Assembly (NCBI GenBank): GCA_040220455.1
Contig: JAVJUS010000005.1
Coordinates: forward strand, 62,001-126,000
Length of the DNA stretch: 64,000 bases
From: JAVJUS01 sp040220455
GTDB taxonomy: Bacteria > Pseudomonadota > Alphaproteobacteria > DSM-16000 > Inquilinaceae
Direction: 5' to 3'
The first letter of the stretch is position 1. Each line of letters begins with the position of its first letter. Made by a program: the position numbers and the translations under genes. Under the pieces are notes generated by a model. That model had not been told where the DNA came from. It was given only the letters and a program-made list of their open reading frames with translations, and made no database searches. Shown here piece after piece: positions 25,985 to 34,277 of the stretch.

Positions 25985-26974
25985 TCAGCCCCAGAGCGCC
26001 GGGTCGGCCGGCGACAGCATCGCCCCCTCGGCCCGCAGTGGCGGATCGTGGTCCTCGGCTAGCCAGAGCGGGCCGTCCAGGTCGACGATCTCCGCGCCCT
26101 GGGCGACCAGCATCGCCGGCGCCATGGCCAGCGAGCCCGCCATCATGCAGCCGACCATGATGCGCAGGCCCCGCGCCTCGGCCGCCGCCTTCAAGGCCAG
26201 CGCCTCGGTCAGCCCGCCGGTCTTGTCGAGCTTGATGTTGATCATGCCGTAGCGCCCGACGAGACCGTCCAGGCTCGCCCGGTCGTGGCAGCTCTCGTCG
26301 GCACAGAGGACGACCGGGCTCTCCAGCCCGTCGAGCGCCGCGTCCTCGCCCGCGGGCAGGGGCTGCTCGATCATCGCCACGCCGGCCTCGCCCATCGCCG
26401 CCGCCCAAGGGCCCACGTCCTCCGGCCGCCAGGCCTCGTTGGCGTCGACGATCAGCCGGGCGTCCGGCGCGGCGGCGCGCACCGCCCGGACACGGCCCAG
26501 ATCGCCCTCGCCGGTCAGCTTGAGCTTGAGCAGCGTGCGTCCGGCCGCCACGGCTTCCGCCGCCGCGGCGGCCATCCGGTCCTCGGCGTCGAGCGAAATG
26601 GTATAGGCGGTGAGCACCGGCCGCGGGGCGTCGAGGCCCGCCAGGTGCCAGACCGGGGTGCCGCTGCGCTTGGCCTCCAGGTCCCACAGCGCGCAGTCGA
26701 CCGCGTTGCGCGCCGCGCCCGCCGGCAGCGCACCCTGCAACGCGGCCCGATCCATGCCGGCCTCGAGCGCCGCGGCGATGCCGGCGATCTCGGACTTCAC
26801 GGAGTCCACGCTCTCGGCGTAGCGGGCATAGGGCCGGCACTCGCCGCGCCCGACCGCGCCGTCCTGCTCGAGCCGCACGACGACGGTGTCCACATGGGTG
26901 CGCACGTCGCGCGCGATGGCGAAGGGCGCGACGAGCCGCCAGGACGCGGCCTCGACCGTGACCCGCCGGGTCAT
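25985..26974 (-). CDS. dgcA: N-acetyl-D-glutamate racemase / dipeptide epimerase (DgcA)
   Basis: A 329-residue enolase-superfamily enzyme of the Ala-Glu epimerase branch. Catalytic features are K150-L-K152, the metal ligands D177 (VDANEAW), E203 (IEQPLP) and D226 (ADES), the second-lysine motif KLDKTGG at 248-254, and DLDGPLWL. Alone it would be called L-Ala-D/L-Glu epimerase. The presence of a DUF1611/DgcN gene 0.6 kb upstream in the same orientation points to the described D-glutamate pathway, in which DgcN acetylates D-Glu and DgcA racemises N-acetyl-D-Glu to the L form. Its ATG overlaps the stop of the next upstream gene (ATGA). Confidence 0.85.
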   Translation of the reverse strand: MTRRVTVEAASWRLVAPFAIARDVRTHVDTVVVRLEQDGAVGRGECRPYARYAESVDSVKSEIAGIAAALEAGMDRAALQGALPAGAARNAVDCALWDLEAKRSGTPVWHLAGLDAPRPVLTAYTISLDAEDRMAAAAAEAVAAGRTLLKLKLTGEGDLGRVRAVRAAAPDARLIVDANEAWRPEDVGPWAAAMGEAGVAMIEQPLPAGEDAALDGLESPVVLCADESCHDRASLDGLVGRYGMINIKLDKTGGLTEALALKAAAEARGLRIMVGCMMAGSLAMAPAMLVAQGAEIVDLDGPLWLAEDHDPPLRAEGAMLSPADPALWG

Positions 26975-27435
26975 GCCGGTTGCCCCGTGGCGACGCGGAC
27001 CGCCAGCCGGGCCGGATAGCCCGCCATGTGCCGCCGCGCCCGGCGCAGGAACTCCGCCTTGTGGCGCCGGCGCCAGGTGGCGAGGTCCCAGTCCCGCCGC
27101 GCCGCGCGGACGTCCTCGGTGGGCAGGAAGGCCGCGGCGTGGAGCGCTTCGCCCCGGTCGGCCGGCGCCACCCGCACCTCCGCGAGGCGGTAGCGCGCCA
27201 CCCCCTCGAAATGCACGACGCGGGCGAGCGCCACCTCGTCGAGCCCCTGCAGCACCTGCCCGTCGACCGCCCGGTGCTTGTGGGGGACGAGCACCGGCGC
27301 CCGGCCGCCCAGGATCGTGTCCCGGCGGAAGCCCGCCAGCCGCGCCGGCACGCCGTCGACCCGCCAGTCGGGCGTGCCGAAGACGATCTCCCGGATATCC
27401 GGGTCCATCAGGGTGCCGTAGACGAACAGATGCAT
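26971..27435 (-). CDS. Gamma-glutamylcyclotransferase-like (AIG2 family) protein
   Basis: A 154-residue protein starting MHLFVYGTLMDPDIREIVFG, the YGTL phosphate-loop signature of the GGCT/AIG2 fold. The usual acidic catalytic residue is likely within GLDEVALARVVHFEGVARYRL. Family members convert gamma-glutamyl amines or amino acids to 5-oxoproline. It overlaps dgcA by ATGA, so it is translated with it and may act on a glutamyl compound in the same route. The C-terminus (FLRRARRHMAGYPARLAVRV) is basic. The link to D-glutamate metabolism is inferred from the overlap. Confidence 0.8.
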   Translation of the reverse strand: MHLFVYGTLMDPDIREIVFGTPDWRVDGVPARLAGFRRDTILGGRAPVLVPHKHRAVDGQVLQGLDEVALARVVHFEGVARYRLAEVRVAPADRGEALHAAAFLPTEDVRAARRDWDLATWRRRHKAEFLRRARRHMAGYPARLAVRVATGQPA

Positions 27436-27520
27436 GATCCGAAGTCCGCTTGCGTAGGTCGGATGGCGCGGAGCGAGAGCCAGGGCGACCGGCTTCGAAG
27501 CACGCCCGTCGCCATCCGCG

Positions 27521-27545
27521 TTCCCTCTCCCCGAGGGAGAGGGAA
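27521..27545. repeat. Palindromic repeat, CCCTCTCCC-GAGGGAGAGGG family
   Basis: A perfect 11-bp stem TTCCCTCTCCC / GGGAGAGGGAA with a 3-nt CGA loop, in the gap between the dgcN stop and the cyclotransferase start on the same strand. The core recurs twice at 36076-36203. It is a REP-type intergenic element and could attenuate read-through between the two genes. Confidence 0.8.
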
Positions 27546-27593
27546 TTCTTCAGTCAAAGACGTGACGACGACAACACGGCCCCATGACCGGCC

Positions 27594-28592
27594 CTAGCCC
27601 ATGGCGTCGACGATCGGGTCGACGCCGTGGCGCACCGGGTCGACGGCGGGCATGCCGTGGGCGCGCGAGAGCTCATCCATCAGGGCGTCGGCGGCCTCGC
27701 GCGACATCGCGGAGGTGTTGCAGGCGATGCCGATCACCCGCGCATCGGGATTGACGATCCGCGCGCATTGCTCGTTGAACCGGATCGTGTCGGCGATATC
27801 GGGCAGCGGCCGGCCCGGCAGGCCGCGCATGTGCGGGCGCTCGGGCTCGTGGCACAGCACCATGGCGTCCGGCTGGGCGCCATGCAGCAGGCCCATGGAG
27901 ACGCCGGCGAAGCTCGGATGGAACAGCGAACCCTGGCCCTCCACAAGGTCCCAATGGTCGGGATCGTTGGCCGGGGACAGCCACTCCGTCGCGCCGGAGA
28001 TGAAATCGGCGATCACCGCGTCGACCGAGACGCCCTCGCCGACGATCAGGATGCCGGTCTGGCCGGTGGCGCGGAAGCTCGCCTTCATCCCGCGCGCCTG
28101 CATCGCCGCCTCGAAGGCGAGCGAGGTGAACATCTTGCCGACCGAGCAGTCGGTGCCGACGGTCAGCAGGCGCTTGCCCGGCCGGCGCTCGCCCGTGGCG
28201 ACCTCGAAATCCCGGCTCGGATGGCGCACGTCGAAGATCTGTCGCCCGGCCTTGGCCGCCGCCTCGGCGATGGCGGGCACGTCGGCGACCTTGTTGTGCA
28301 GGCCCGAGGCGATGTCCATGCCGGCGGCGATCGCTGCGAGGATCGTGTCCTGCCAGGCCGGGCCGATGCGCCCGCCGCGGTTGGCGACGCCGATGACCAG
28401 CGTCTTCGCGCCGGCGGCGGCCGCCGCCTCGATCGTCGTGTCCGGCAGGCCCAGATCGGCCTTGCAGCCGTCGAGCCGGAGCTGGCCGACGCACTGGTTC
28501 CGCCGCCAGTGGGCGACGCCCGCGGCGGTCTTGGCGGCGAGCTGGTCCGGCGCGTCGCCGAGGAACAGGAGATAGGGCTGGCGGATAGCCAC
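27594..28592 (-). CDS. dgcN: D-glutamate N-acetyltransferase DgcN (DUF1611)
   Basis: A 332-residue DUF1611 protein. The P-loop-like motif GTDCSVGK lies at 146-153, with WLSPANDPDHWDLVEGQGSL further on. The fold is BioD-like with a Rossmann N-terminal domain (about 1-125). In the described marine proteobacterial pathway DgcN makes N-acetyl-D-glutamate from D-Glu and acetyl-CoA, which DgcA then racemises. The GTG at 28592 follows GGGAG by 7 nt and matches the conserved beginning AIRQPYLLFLGD; an ATG at 28649 is possible but adds a non-conserved leader. The regulator DgcR is not seen next to it. Confidence 0.85.
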   Translation of the reverse strand: MAIRQPYLLFLGDAPDQLAAKTAAGVAHWRRNQCVGQLRLDGCKADLGLPDTTIEAAAAAGAKTLVIGVANRGGRIGPAWQDTILAAIAAGMDIASGLHNKVADVPAIAEAAAKAGRQIFDVRHPSRDFEVATGERRPGKRLLTVGTDCSVGKMFTSLAFEAAMQARGMKASFRATGQTGILIVGEGVSVDAVIADFISGATEWLSPANDPDHWDLVEGQGSLFHPSFAGVSMGLLHGAQPDAMVLCHEPERPHMRGLPGRPLPDIADTIRFNEQCARIVNPDARVIGIACNTSAMSREAADALMDELSRAHGMPAVDPVRHGVDPIVDAMG

Positions 28593-28724
28593 GGGGAAGC
28601 TCCCGAATTCCGGAGGGATCGGCAGGCCGCGCCCGGGGCGCGCCGCCACCGGCCGGGAGTGTAGCGAATTGGCGCGCCCGCGAAAGGGGGTGGCGGCGGG
28701 GTGGTCAGGTCCGTGCCGGCCCTA

Positions 28725-28964
28725 TTACCCTTCGCCCTCGCCCTTCTCCGGGAAGCCCAGCTCGGCGGCGCGGCGGGCGAAGTCCTCGGCGCTCATCAGG
28801 CCGCGGTCGCGCATGACGCGCAGGGCGCGCAGCTCGGCCGCGGCGTCGGTGGTGCCCTCCTCGCCGCTCTCGCTGTCGGTGTCGGGCGAGGTGACTCCGG
28901 TGCGCCCGGCGCCGAGCCGGGGCCTGTTGCGCTCGCCGAAGATGTCCGTGACCTTGCGCGCCAT
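28725..28964 (-). CDS. Small SHOCT-like protein
   Basis: A 79-residue protein from an ATG at 28964. The N-terminal half is polar and probably disordered (SPDTDSESGEEGTTDAAAEL). The C-terminal half LRALRVMRDRGLMSAEDFAR then RAAELG matches the SHOCT pattern: a short helix, G-L/I-hydrophobic, S/T-x-E-D/E-F, second helix. SHOCT domains occur at protein ends and are of unknown, possibly oligomerising or nucleic-acid-related, role. Third-position GC and the conserved pattern argue that it is real. Confidence 0.6.
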   Translation of the reverse strand: MARKVTDIFGERNRPRLGAGRTGVTSPDTDSESGEEGTTDAAAELRALRVMRDRGLMSAEDFARRAAELGFPEKGEGEG

Positions 28965-29105
28965 GGCGGGTCTCGCTGGTCGGTGCGTCGGCGGCCCCCG
29001 GCCGGACCGAACGTCGCGGTGCCGGGCGCCAAGTCTTCCGTCGCGCGTCGCGACGGCCTATCTAGGCGGGATTACACGCCAACCGAGCCATCGAGTCGAC
29101 CCGCC

Positions 29106-29753
29106 ATGCCCCGCTCCCGCCTGATCGCCATCGTCGTCGCGGTGCTCGTCGTCGCCGTCCTCGCCTCCGGGGCGGTGTGGTTCCAGGTCGCGCGGAACGA
29201 GGCCGGCGTGCCGGGGGCGGACAACGCCCAGGTGATGCCGGGCAGCGAGTCGATCGGCGGCGCCTATACCCTGGTCGACCAGACCGGCGGGACGGTGACC
29301 CAGGACGCCTGGCCGCAGCGCTGGAAGCTGGTCTATTTCGGCTACACCTTCTGCCCGGATGTCTGCCCGACCGAGCTCGCCTCCATGGCCGCGGCGGTCG
29401 ACCTGCTGGGCGAGGCGGCCGATCGGGTCAAGCCGGTCTTCATCTCCGTCGACCCGGAGCGGGACACGGTCGACCGGCTCGCCGAGTACGTCCCGGCCTT
29501 CCATCCGGACATGGTCGGCCTGACCGGCAGCGAGGCGCAGGTCAAGGCCGCGGCCCAGGCGTTCAAGGTCTACTACCGCAAGGTCGACCCCGCCGACGAC
29601 GCCTCGCCCGACTACTACCTGATGGACCACAGCTCCTTCGTCTACCTGATCTCGCCCGACGGCCGGACGGTGAACATCTTCCGTCCGAACACCGCGCCGG
29701 AGACGATGGCCGAGGTGATGCGGGCCCGGATCGACGCCGCGCCGACGAGCTGA
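29106..29753 (+). CDS. SCO1/SenC copper chaperone
   Basis: A 215-residue membrane-anchored thioredoxin-fold protein. One N-terminal helix (about 5-25) is followed by a periplasmic domain with the copper ligands C83 and C87 in FCPDVCPTE and H175 in MDHSSFVYL. SCO proteins deliver copper to the CuA site of cytochrome c oxidase subunit II or act as redox partners. No cytochrome oxidase genes are in the window, so its client lies elsewhere. The ATG is chosen because it immediately begins the anchor; the frame is open upstream without coding character. Confidence 0.93.
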   Translation: MPRSRLIAIVVAVLVVAVLASGAVWFQVARNEAGVPGADNAQVMPGSESIGGAYTLVDQTGGTVTQDAWPQRWKLVYFGYTFCPDVCPTELASMAAAVDLLGEAADRVKPVFISVDPERDTVDRLAEYVPAFHPDMVGLTGSEAQVKAAAQAFKVYYRKVDPADDASPDYYLMDHSSFVYLISPDGRTVNIFRPNTAPETMAEVMRARIDAAPTS

Positions 29754-29852
29754 TCCGGCCGCGCCGTCCCCATTCCGCGCGCCCCGATCGGATGGTTGCC
29801 GGTCCCGGGCCGGCGGCCTAGGCTCCGGCCGAGTCGACGAGGGGAGAGGATC

Positions 29853-31028
29853 GTGGCGGAGCGCGCGGATTTCCTGGTCATCGGCGGCGGCATCGCCGGC
29901 GCCTCGGTCGCCGCGGCGCTGGCGGAGACCGCGGACGTGGCGCTCCTGGAGCGCGAGGCGCAGCCGGGCTACCACTCGACCGGCCGCTCGGCCGCGCTCT
30001 ATACGGAGACCTACGGCCCGCCCGCGATCCGGGGCCTCACCTCCGCCTCGCGCGCCTTCCTGACCGCTCCGCCCGACGGTTTCGCCGATCACGACCTGCT
30101 GGCCCCGCGCGGCGAGCTGGTCATCGCGCGGGAGGGCCAGGAGGCCGCGCTCGAGGACGCCTTCGCCACCGGCGCCGCCCGGGTCCCGAGCCTCGTCCGC
30201 CTCGGCCCGGAGGACGCGCGCGCCATCGTCCCCGCCCTGCGGCCGGAGGGGCTGATCGGCGCGATCCACGAGCCGCACGCCATGGACATCGACGTCCACG
30301 GGCTGCACCAGGGCTATCTCAAGCTGCTGCGTCGCCGGGGCGGCCGGGTCGTGTGCGACGCCGAACTCGCGGGCCTCGACCGCGCGGGCGGCGCCTGGAC
30401 CGCCCGGCTCGCCGACGGGCGCACGGTGACGGCGGCGATCGTGGTCAACGCCGCCGGCGCCTGGGCGGAGGCGGTCGGCGCGCTTGCCGGGGCGGCGCCG
30501 ATCGGCCTCGTGCCCAAGCGGCGCACGGCCGTCACCTTCGCGCCCTGGCAGGACGGCGCGCCGCTCGACCCGGACTCCTTCAAGGCCTGGCCGATGACGG
30601 TCGACGTGGAAGAAGGTTTCTACTTCAAGCCGGAGACGGGCAAGCTCCTCGTCTCCCCCGCCGACGAGACGCCGGCGCCGGCCAGCGACATCCAGCCGGA
30701 GGAGCTGGACATCGCCGTCGCCATCGACCGGCTGGAAGCCGCGACGACGCTGAGCGCTCGGCGCCTGGACCATTCCTGGGCGGGCCTGCGCAGCTTCGTG
30801 CCCGACAAGACGCCGGTCGTCGGCTACGATGACGCGCTCGACGGGTTCTTCTGGCTCGCCGGCCAGGGCGGCTACGGCATCCAGACCGCGCCCGCCCTGG
30901 CGGCGACGGCGGCGGCGCTGGCCATCGGGGGCGCCGTGCCGGACTTCGTGGCGGCCCACGGCGTCGGCGCGGCCGATCTGGCGCCCGCCCGGCTGGCCCG
31001 CGTCGCCGCGCCGGAGCCCGTGTCGTAG
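29853..31028 (+). CDS. FAD-dependent oxidoreductase, glycine/D-amino-acid oxidase (DAO) family
   Basis: A 391-residue flavoprotein. The dinucleotide-binding motif GGGIAGASVAAALAE lies right after the start, followed by ERE at the end of the second strand and a C-terminal FAD contact in GLRSFVPDKTPVVG and AGQGGYGIQTAPA. The GTG at 29853 is preceded by GGGGAGAGGA. DAO-family members oxidise D-amino acids, glycine, sarcosine or similar amines. It lies downstream of the D-glutamate genes but on the opposite strand, so a role in D-amino-acid use is suggested, not shown. Confidence 0.87.
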   Translation: MAERADFLVIGGGIAGASVAAALAETADVALLEREAQPGYHSTGRSAALYTETYGPPAIRGLTSASRAFLTAPPDGFADHDLLAPRGELVIAREGQEAALEDAFATGAARVPSLVRLGPEDARAIVPALRPEGLIGAIHEPHAMDIDVHGLHQGYLKLLRRRGGRVVCDAELAGLDRAGGAWTARLADGRTVTAAIVVNAAGAWAEAVGALAGAAPIGLVPKRRTAVTFAPWQDGAPLDPDSFKAWPMTVDVEEGFYFKPETGKLLVSPADETPAPASDIQPEELDIAVAIDRLEAATTLSARRLDHSWAGLRSFVPDKTPVVGYDDALDGFFWLAGQGGYGIQTAPALAATAAALAIGGAVPDFVAAHGVGAADLAPARLARVAAPEPVS

Positions 31029-31100
31029 CCCGCGCCGCCGCCGCCGTCCCGGCTACCCGACCGCCTGTCCAACCGAGCCCCCGTCGTCGAGGATAGTTCC

Positions 31101-31616
31101 ATGCGCCCGCCCCAGCGACCCGCCGCCCGCCGCCGACTGCCCTCGCTCCTGGCCGCGGCGCTGGTCCTGCCGCTCGCGCTGGCGATCGCCGGCTGCGGGC
31201 GCTCGGCCTCGGACCTCGCGGGCCAGGCGCCGGCCCGGCTGACGGGGATGAGCAAGGCCGACCTCCTCGCCTGCGCCGGCAATCCGGACCGCTCCCGGGC
31301 GAGCGGGGGGCGCGAGATCCTGGTCTACGAGACCGTGGGCTCGATCGGGGAGCAGGACCGCGTCTTCACCGACAGCACGCGCACCGGCTCCGAGCTGTCC
31401 GTGCCCTTCGCCAGCGAGCTCGGCTCCAACTTCTGCGAGGCGACGTTCATGCTGGAGAACGGCCGGGTCCAGTCGCTGACCTATCGCGGCCCGTCGACCC
31501 AGCGTATCGGCCGCGCCTACGGCGCCTGCTACAGCCTGGTCCAGAGCTGCCTGCGCGCGCAGCCGGAGCCGGGCGACCCGATCATCGGCGCGCCGGACCA
31601 GGACGACGGCGACTAG
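31101..31616 (+). CDS. Lipoprotein, BamE/SmpA-like
   Basis: A 171-residue lipoprotein precursor: a basic N-terminus, a hydrophobic core and the lipobox LAIAGC with the lipidated cysteine at about residue 33. The mature part opens with LTGMSKADLLACAGNPDR, the G-M-x-x-x-x-L-x-x-x-x-G-x-P pattern of BamE/SmpA-like domains, then beta strands (GREILVYETVG, CEATFMLENGRVQSLTY). Four further cysteines may form disulfides. The end is acidic (DQDDGD). It is probably attached to the outer or inner membrane; function unknown. Just at its stop, 14 nt are duplicated in tandem (about 31600-31628). Confidence 0.75.
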   Translation: MRPPQRPAARRRLPSLLAAALVLPLALAIAGCGRSASDLAGQAPARLTGMSKADLLACAGNPDRSRASGGREILVYETVGSIGEQDRVFTDSTRTGSELSVPFASELGSNFCEATFMLENGRVQSLTYRGPSTQRIGRAYGACYSLVQSCLRAQPEPGDPIIGAPDQDDGD

Positions 31617-31657
31617 GACGACGGCGACTCGGGCGAATGGGCCCGGGCCGCTCGCGC

Positions 31658-32095
31658 TCAGCCCCGGTCCAGCCCGCCCGCGCGGGCCAGCAGATCGGCG
31701 AGCGGCCCGGCCTCGGGCCCGACGTCGGCAATGGGCCGGGCGGCGATGACCACCGTGTCGCCGGCGATCCCCTCGACCGCGTCGAGCTTTTCCACGATCA
31801 GGCGGACGACCTGGGTATCGTCGTGCCAGACCGCGCCGGTCAGGGCGTCGAGACAGCCCTTGGCGACGTTGTCGACATCGAGGCGAGCAACCGCGCCGAC
31901 CAGCCACAGCCGGGCCTCGAACGGGCCATGGGCCGGGCGCTGGGCGGCGTAGTCCTTGCGGAAAAACGCCGCGACCTCCGGGCGGAAGCGGCCGGCCCGG
32001 GTCGTCAGCCGGTCGATCCGGACGAGCAGGGTCCCGTCGAGCCGGGCCGCGCGCACCTTGCCCCGGCCGCGCCATCCGTGATCCGCCGGTGCCAT
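31658..32095 (-). CDS. RusA-family Holliday junction resolvase
   Basis: A 145-residue protein with the RusA signature: the three catalytic aspartates appear in the block ARLDVDNVAKGCLDAL then TGAVWHDDTQVVRL, that is D-x-D-N-x-x-K and W-x-D-D-x-Q-V. RusA enzymes cleave four-way junctions and are usually carried by lambdoid or other prophages. No other phage gene is present. It is convergent with the lipoprotein gene and diverges from etfB; the 180-bp gap to etfB probably holds both promoters. The ATG at 32095 gives a family-size protein; an ATG at 32200 would add a non-conserved extension. Confidence 0.85.
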   Translation of the reverse strand: MAPADHGWRGRGKVRAARLDGTLLVRIDRLTTRAGRFRPEVAAFFRKDYAAQRPAHGPFEARLWLVGAVARLDVDNVAKGCLDALTGAVWHDDTQVVRLIVEKLDAVEGIAGDTVVIAARPIADVGPEAGPLADLLARAGGLDRG

Positions 32096-32274
32096 GGTGT
32101 GCGCCGATCCTCCCCGCTCCGTCTGCCCGGCGGCCCGCGCCGGCCGCCGGGTGCTCGCTGCCGTTGACAGGCGCGCGCCCGGCGCCAAAATCGCGAGCAA
32201 CCGCCCGACACGCCCGGAACGCGCAAACAGGCCCGACCGTGGCTCTGTCCCATCGGGATCAAGGAGGAAAGCGC

Positions 32275-33024
32275 ATGAAGATCCTCGTCCCCGTCAAGCG
32301 GGTCGTGGACTACAACGTCAAGGTCCGGGTCAAGGCCGACGGCTCCGGCGTCGACCTGGCCAACGTCAAGATGTCGATGAACCCGTTCGACGAGATCGCG
32401 GTCGAAGAGGCGGTGCGCCTCAAGGAGGCCGGCACGGCGAGCGAGATCGTCGCGGTCACCATCGGCGTCCAGCAGGCCCAGGAGACGCTGCGCACGGCGC
32501 TCGCCATGGGCGCGGACCGGGGCATCCACGTCAAGACCGACGAGACGGTCGAGCCGCTCGCCGTCGCCAAGATCCTGAAGGCCCTGGTCGAGGCCGAGGG
32601 GCCGGACCTGGTCGTCATGGGCAAGCAGGCGATCGACGACGACGCCAACCAGACCGGCCAGATGCTGGCGGCCCTGCTCGGCTGGCCCCAGGGCACCTTC
32701 GCCTCGAAGGTCGCGATGTCCGATGGCGGCATCGAGGTGACGCGGGAGATCGACGGCGGGCTCGAGACGGTCTGGCTGAAGCTGCCGGCGATCGTGACCA
32801 CCGACCTGCGCCTGAACGAGCCGCGCTACGCCAGCCTGCCCAACATCATGAAAGCCAAGAAGAAGCCGATCGACGCCAAGACGGTGGAGGAGCTGGGCGT
32901 CGACCTCGCGCCGCGGCTGGAGGTCCTGGGCGTGGCCGAGCCGCCGAAGCGCCAGGGTGGCGTCAAGGTCGCCACCGTCGAGGAGCTGGTCACCAAGCTC
33001 AAGACCGAGGCCAAGGTCATCTGA
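32275..33024 (+). CDS. etfB: Electron transfer flavoprotein beta subunit
   Basis: A 249-residue ETF beta subunit, with MKILVPVKRVVDYNVKVRV at the N-terminus and the adenine-nucleotide (AMP)-binding stretch DLVVMGKQAIDDDANQTGQM. ETF takes electrons from acyl-CoA dehydrogenases, such as the one at 36862, and passes them to ETF-ubiquinone oxidoreductase. A very strong ribosome site (AAGGAGGAAA) precedes the ATG. etfA follows after 54 nt. Confidence 0.96.
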   Translation: MKILVPVKRVVDYNVKVRVKADGSGVDLANVKMSMNPFDEIAVEEAVRLKEAGTASEIVAVTIGVQQAQETLRTALAMGADRGIHVKTDETVEPLAVAKILKALVEAEGPDLVVMGKQAIDDDANQTGQMLAALLGWPQGTFASKVAMSDGGIEVTREIDGGLETVWLKLPAIVTTDLRLNEPRYASLPNIMKAKKKPIDAKTVEELGVDLAPRLEVLGVAEPPKRQGGVKVATVEELVTKLKTEAKVI

Positions 33025-33078
33025 CTCGGGCCGCGCCCGCCCCGCCCCGCCTTCCCGTCGCCGAGGAACACCGTCGCC

Positions 33079-34020
33079 ATGAGCATCCTGGTCGTCGCCG
33101 AGCACGACAACGCCACTCTCAAGCCGTCGACGCTCAACACCGTCACCGCCGCCCGGGCACTGGGCGACGATGTCCATGTCCTGGTCGCCGGGCACGGCGC
33201 GCGCGCCGTCGCCGACGCCGCCGCCGCGGTCGAGGGGGTCGCCAAGGTCCGCTTCGCCGACGCCGAGGCCTACGCCCATCCGCTGGCCGAGGCGCTGGCC
33301 CCGCTGGTCGTGGCGCTCGCCGGCGACTACAGCCACGTCCTGGCACCGGCCTCGACCTTCGGCAAGAACGTCATGCCCAGGGTCGCCGCGCTGCTCGACG
33401 TCCAGCAGGTCTCCGACATCGTCGCGGTCCACGACGCGGAGACCTTCGAGCGGCCGATCTATGCCGGCAACGCCATCGCCAAGGTGCGGGCGAAGGACGC
33501 GCTCAAGGTGATTACCGTGCGCGCGACGGCCTTCGACCCCGCGGCGGCGAGCGGCGGCGGCGCTACGGTGGATGAGGTCTCGGCGGCCGACGCGCCGGCG
33601 ATCTCCCGCTTCGTCGGCGCCGAGCTCAGCCAGTCCGAGCGCCCGGAGCTGACGGCGGCGCGGGTCGTGATCTCCGGCGGGCGCGGCCTCGGCTCGGCGG
33701 AGAACTTCCAGATTTTGGAAGGCATCGCCGACCGACTGGGCGGCGCGATCGGCGCCAGCCGCGCGGCGGTGGACGCGGGCTACATGCCCAACGACTACCA
33801 GGTCGGCCAGACCGGCAAGGTGGTCGCGCCCGACCTCTACATCGCCGTCGGCATCTCCGGCGCCATCCAGCATCTCGCCGGCATGAAGGACAGCAAGGTC
33901 ATCGTCGCGATCAACAAGGACGACGAGGCGCCGATCTTCCAGGTCGCCGACTACGGCCTCGTCGCCGATCTCTTCGACGCGGTGCCGGCGCTGGAAAAGG
34001 AGATCGAGAAGCAGGCCTGA
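33079..34020 (+). CDS. etfA: Electron transfer flavoprotein alpha subunit
   Basis: A 313-residue ETF alpha subunit. The N-terminal domain begins MSILVVAEHDNATLKPSTLN. The C-terminal FAD domain shows VISGGRGLGSAENF, QVGQTGKVVAPDLYIAVGIS, GAIQHLAGM and INKDDEAPIFQVADYGLVAD, all hallmark segments. It forms the ETF heterodimer with EtfB and probably serves the beta-oxidation operon 2-9 kb downstream. An inverted repeat at 34061-34132 may end the transcript. Confidence 0.96.
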   Translation: MSILVVAEHDNATLKPSTLNTVTAARALGDDVHVLVAGHGARAVADAAAAVEGVAKVRFADAEAYAHPLAEALAPLVVALAGDYSHVLAPASTFGKNVMPRVAALLDVQQVSDIVAVHDAETFERPIYAGNAIAKVRAKDALKVITVRATAFDPAAASGGGATVDEVSAADAPAISRFVGAELSQSERPELTAARVVISGGRGLGSAENFQILEGIADRLGGAIGASRAAVDAGYMPNDYQVGQTGKVVAPDLYIAVGISGAIQHLAGMKDSKVIVAINKDDEAPIFQVADYGLVADLFDAVPALEKEIEKQA

Positions 34021-34060
34021 CGCCCCCGGCGGCAGGGCCGCCCGCTGCGGCGTCGGGGAA

Positions 34061-34132
34061 GTCGGGCTCGCTGACGCTCGACCGACCTCCGGATCCGGGC
34101 AACGCAGGTCGGTCGAGCGAAGCGGACCCGAC
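34061..34132. repeat. Inverted repeat downstream of etfA
   Basis: Arms 34061-34088 (GTCGGG...CTCGACCGACCT) and 34106-34132 (AGGTCGGTCGAGC...CCCGAC) are near reverse complements around a 17-nt loop, with a few mismatches in the middle. Position 41 nt after the etfA stop suits a terminator, but there is no T-run, so a REP-type element is as likely. Confidence 0.7.
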
Positions 34133-34277
34133 GGGCGCCCGATCCACCGCCGGGGCCGTCGTTGACGAAGCGCCTCGCCGGTGTTTCCGGCCGCGGGGGT
34201 ACCGTGGCGGGGGCCGCGCGCCCATCTCGACAAGCAAGAGCCGAGGCGCACGCCCCCCGCGAAACGGAGCATCCCCC

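Noticed and set aside
31658..32095. Prophage remnant around the RusA gene
   Set aside because: Only one phage-type gene is present. Flanks are housekeeping genes with normal composition, and no integrase or attachment-site duplication is visible.
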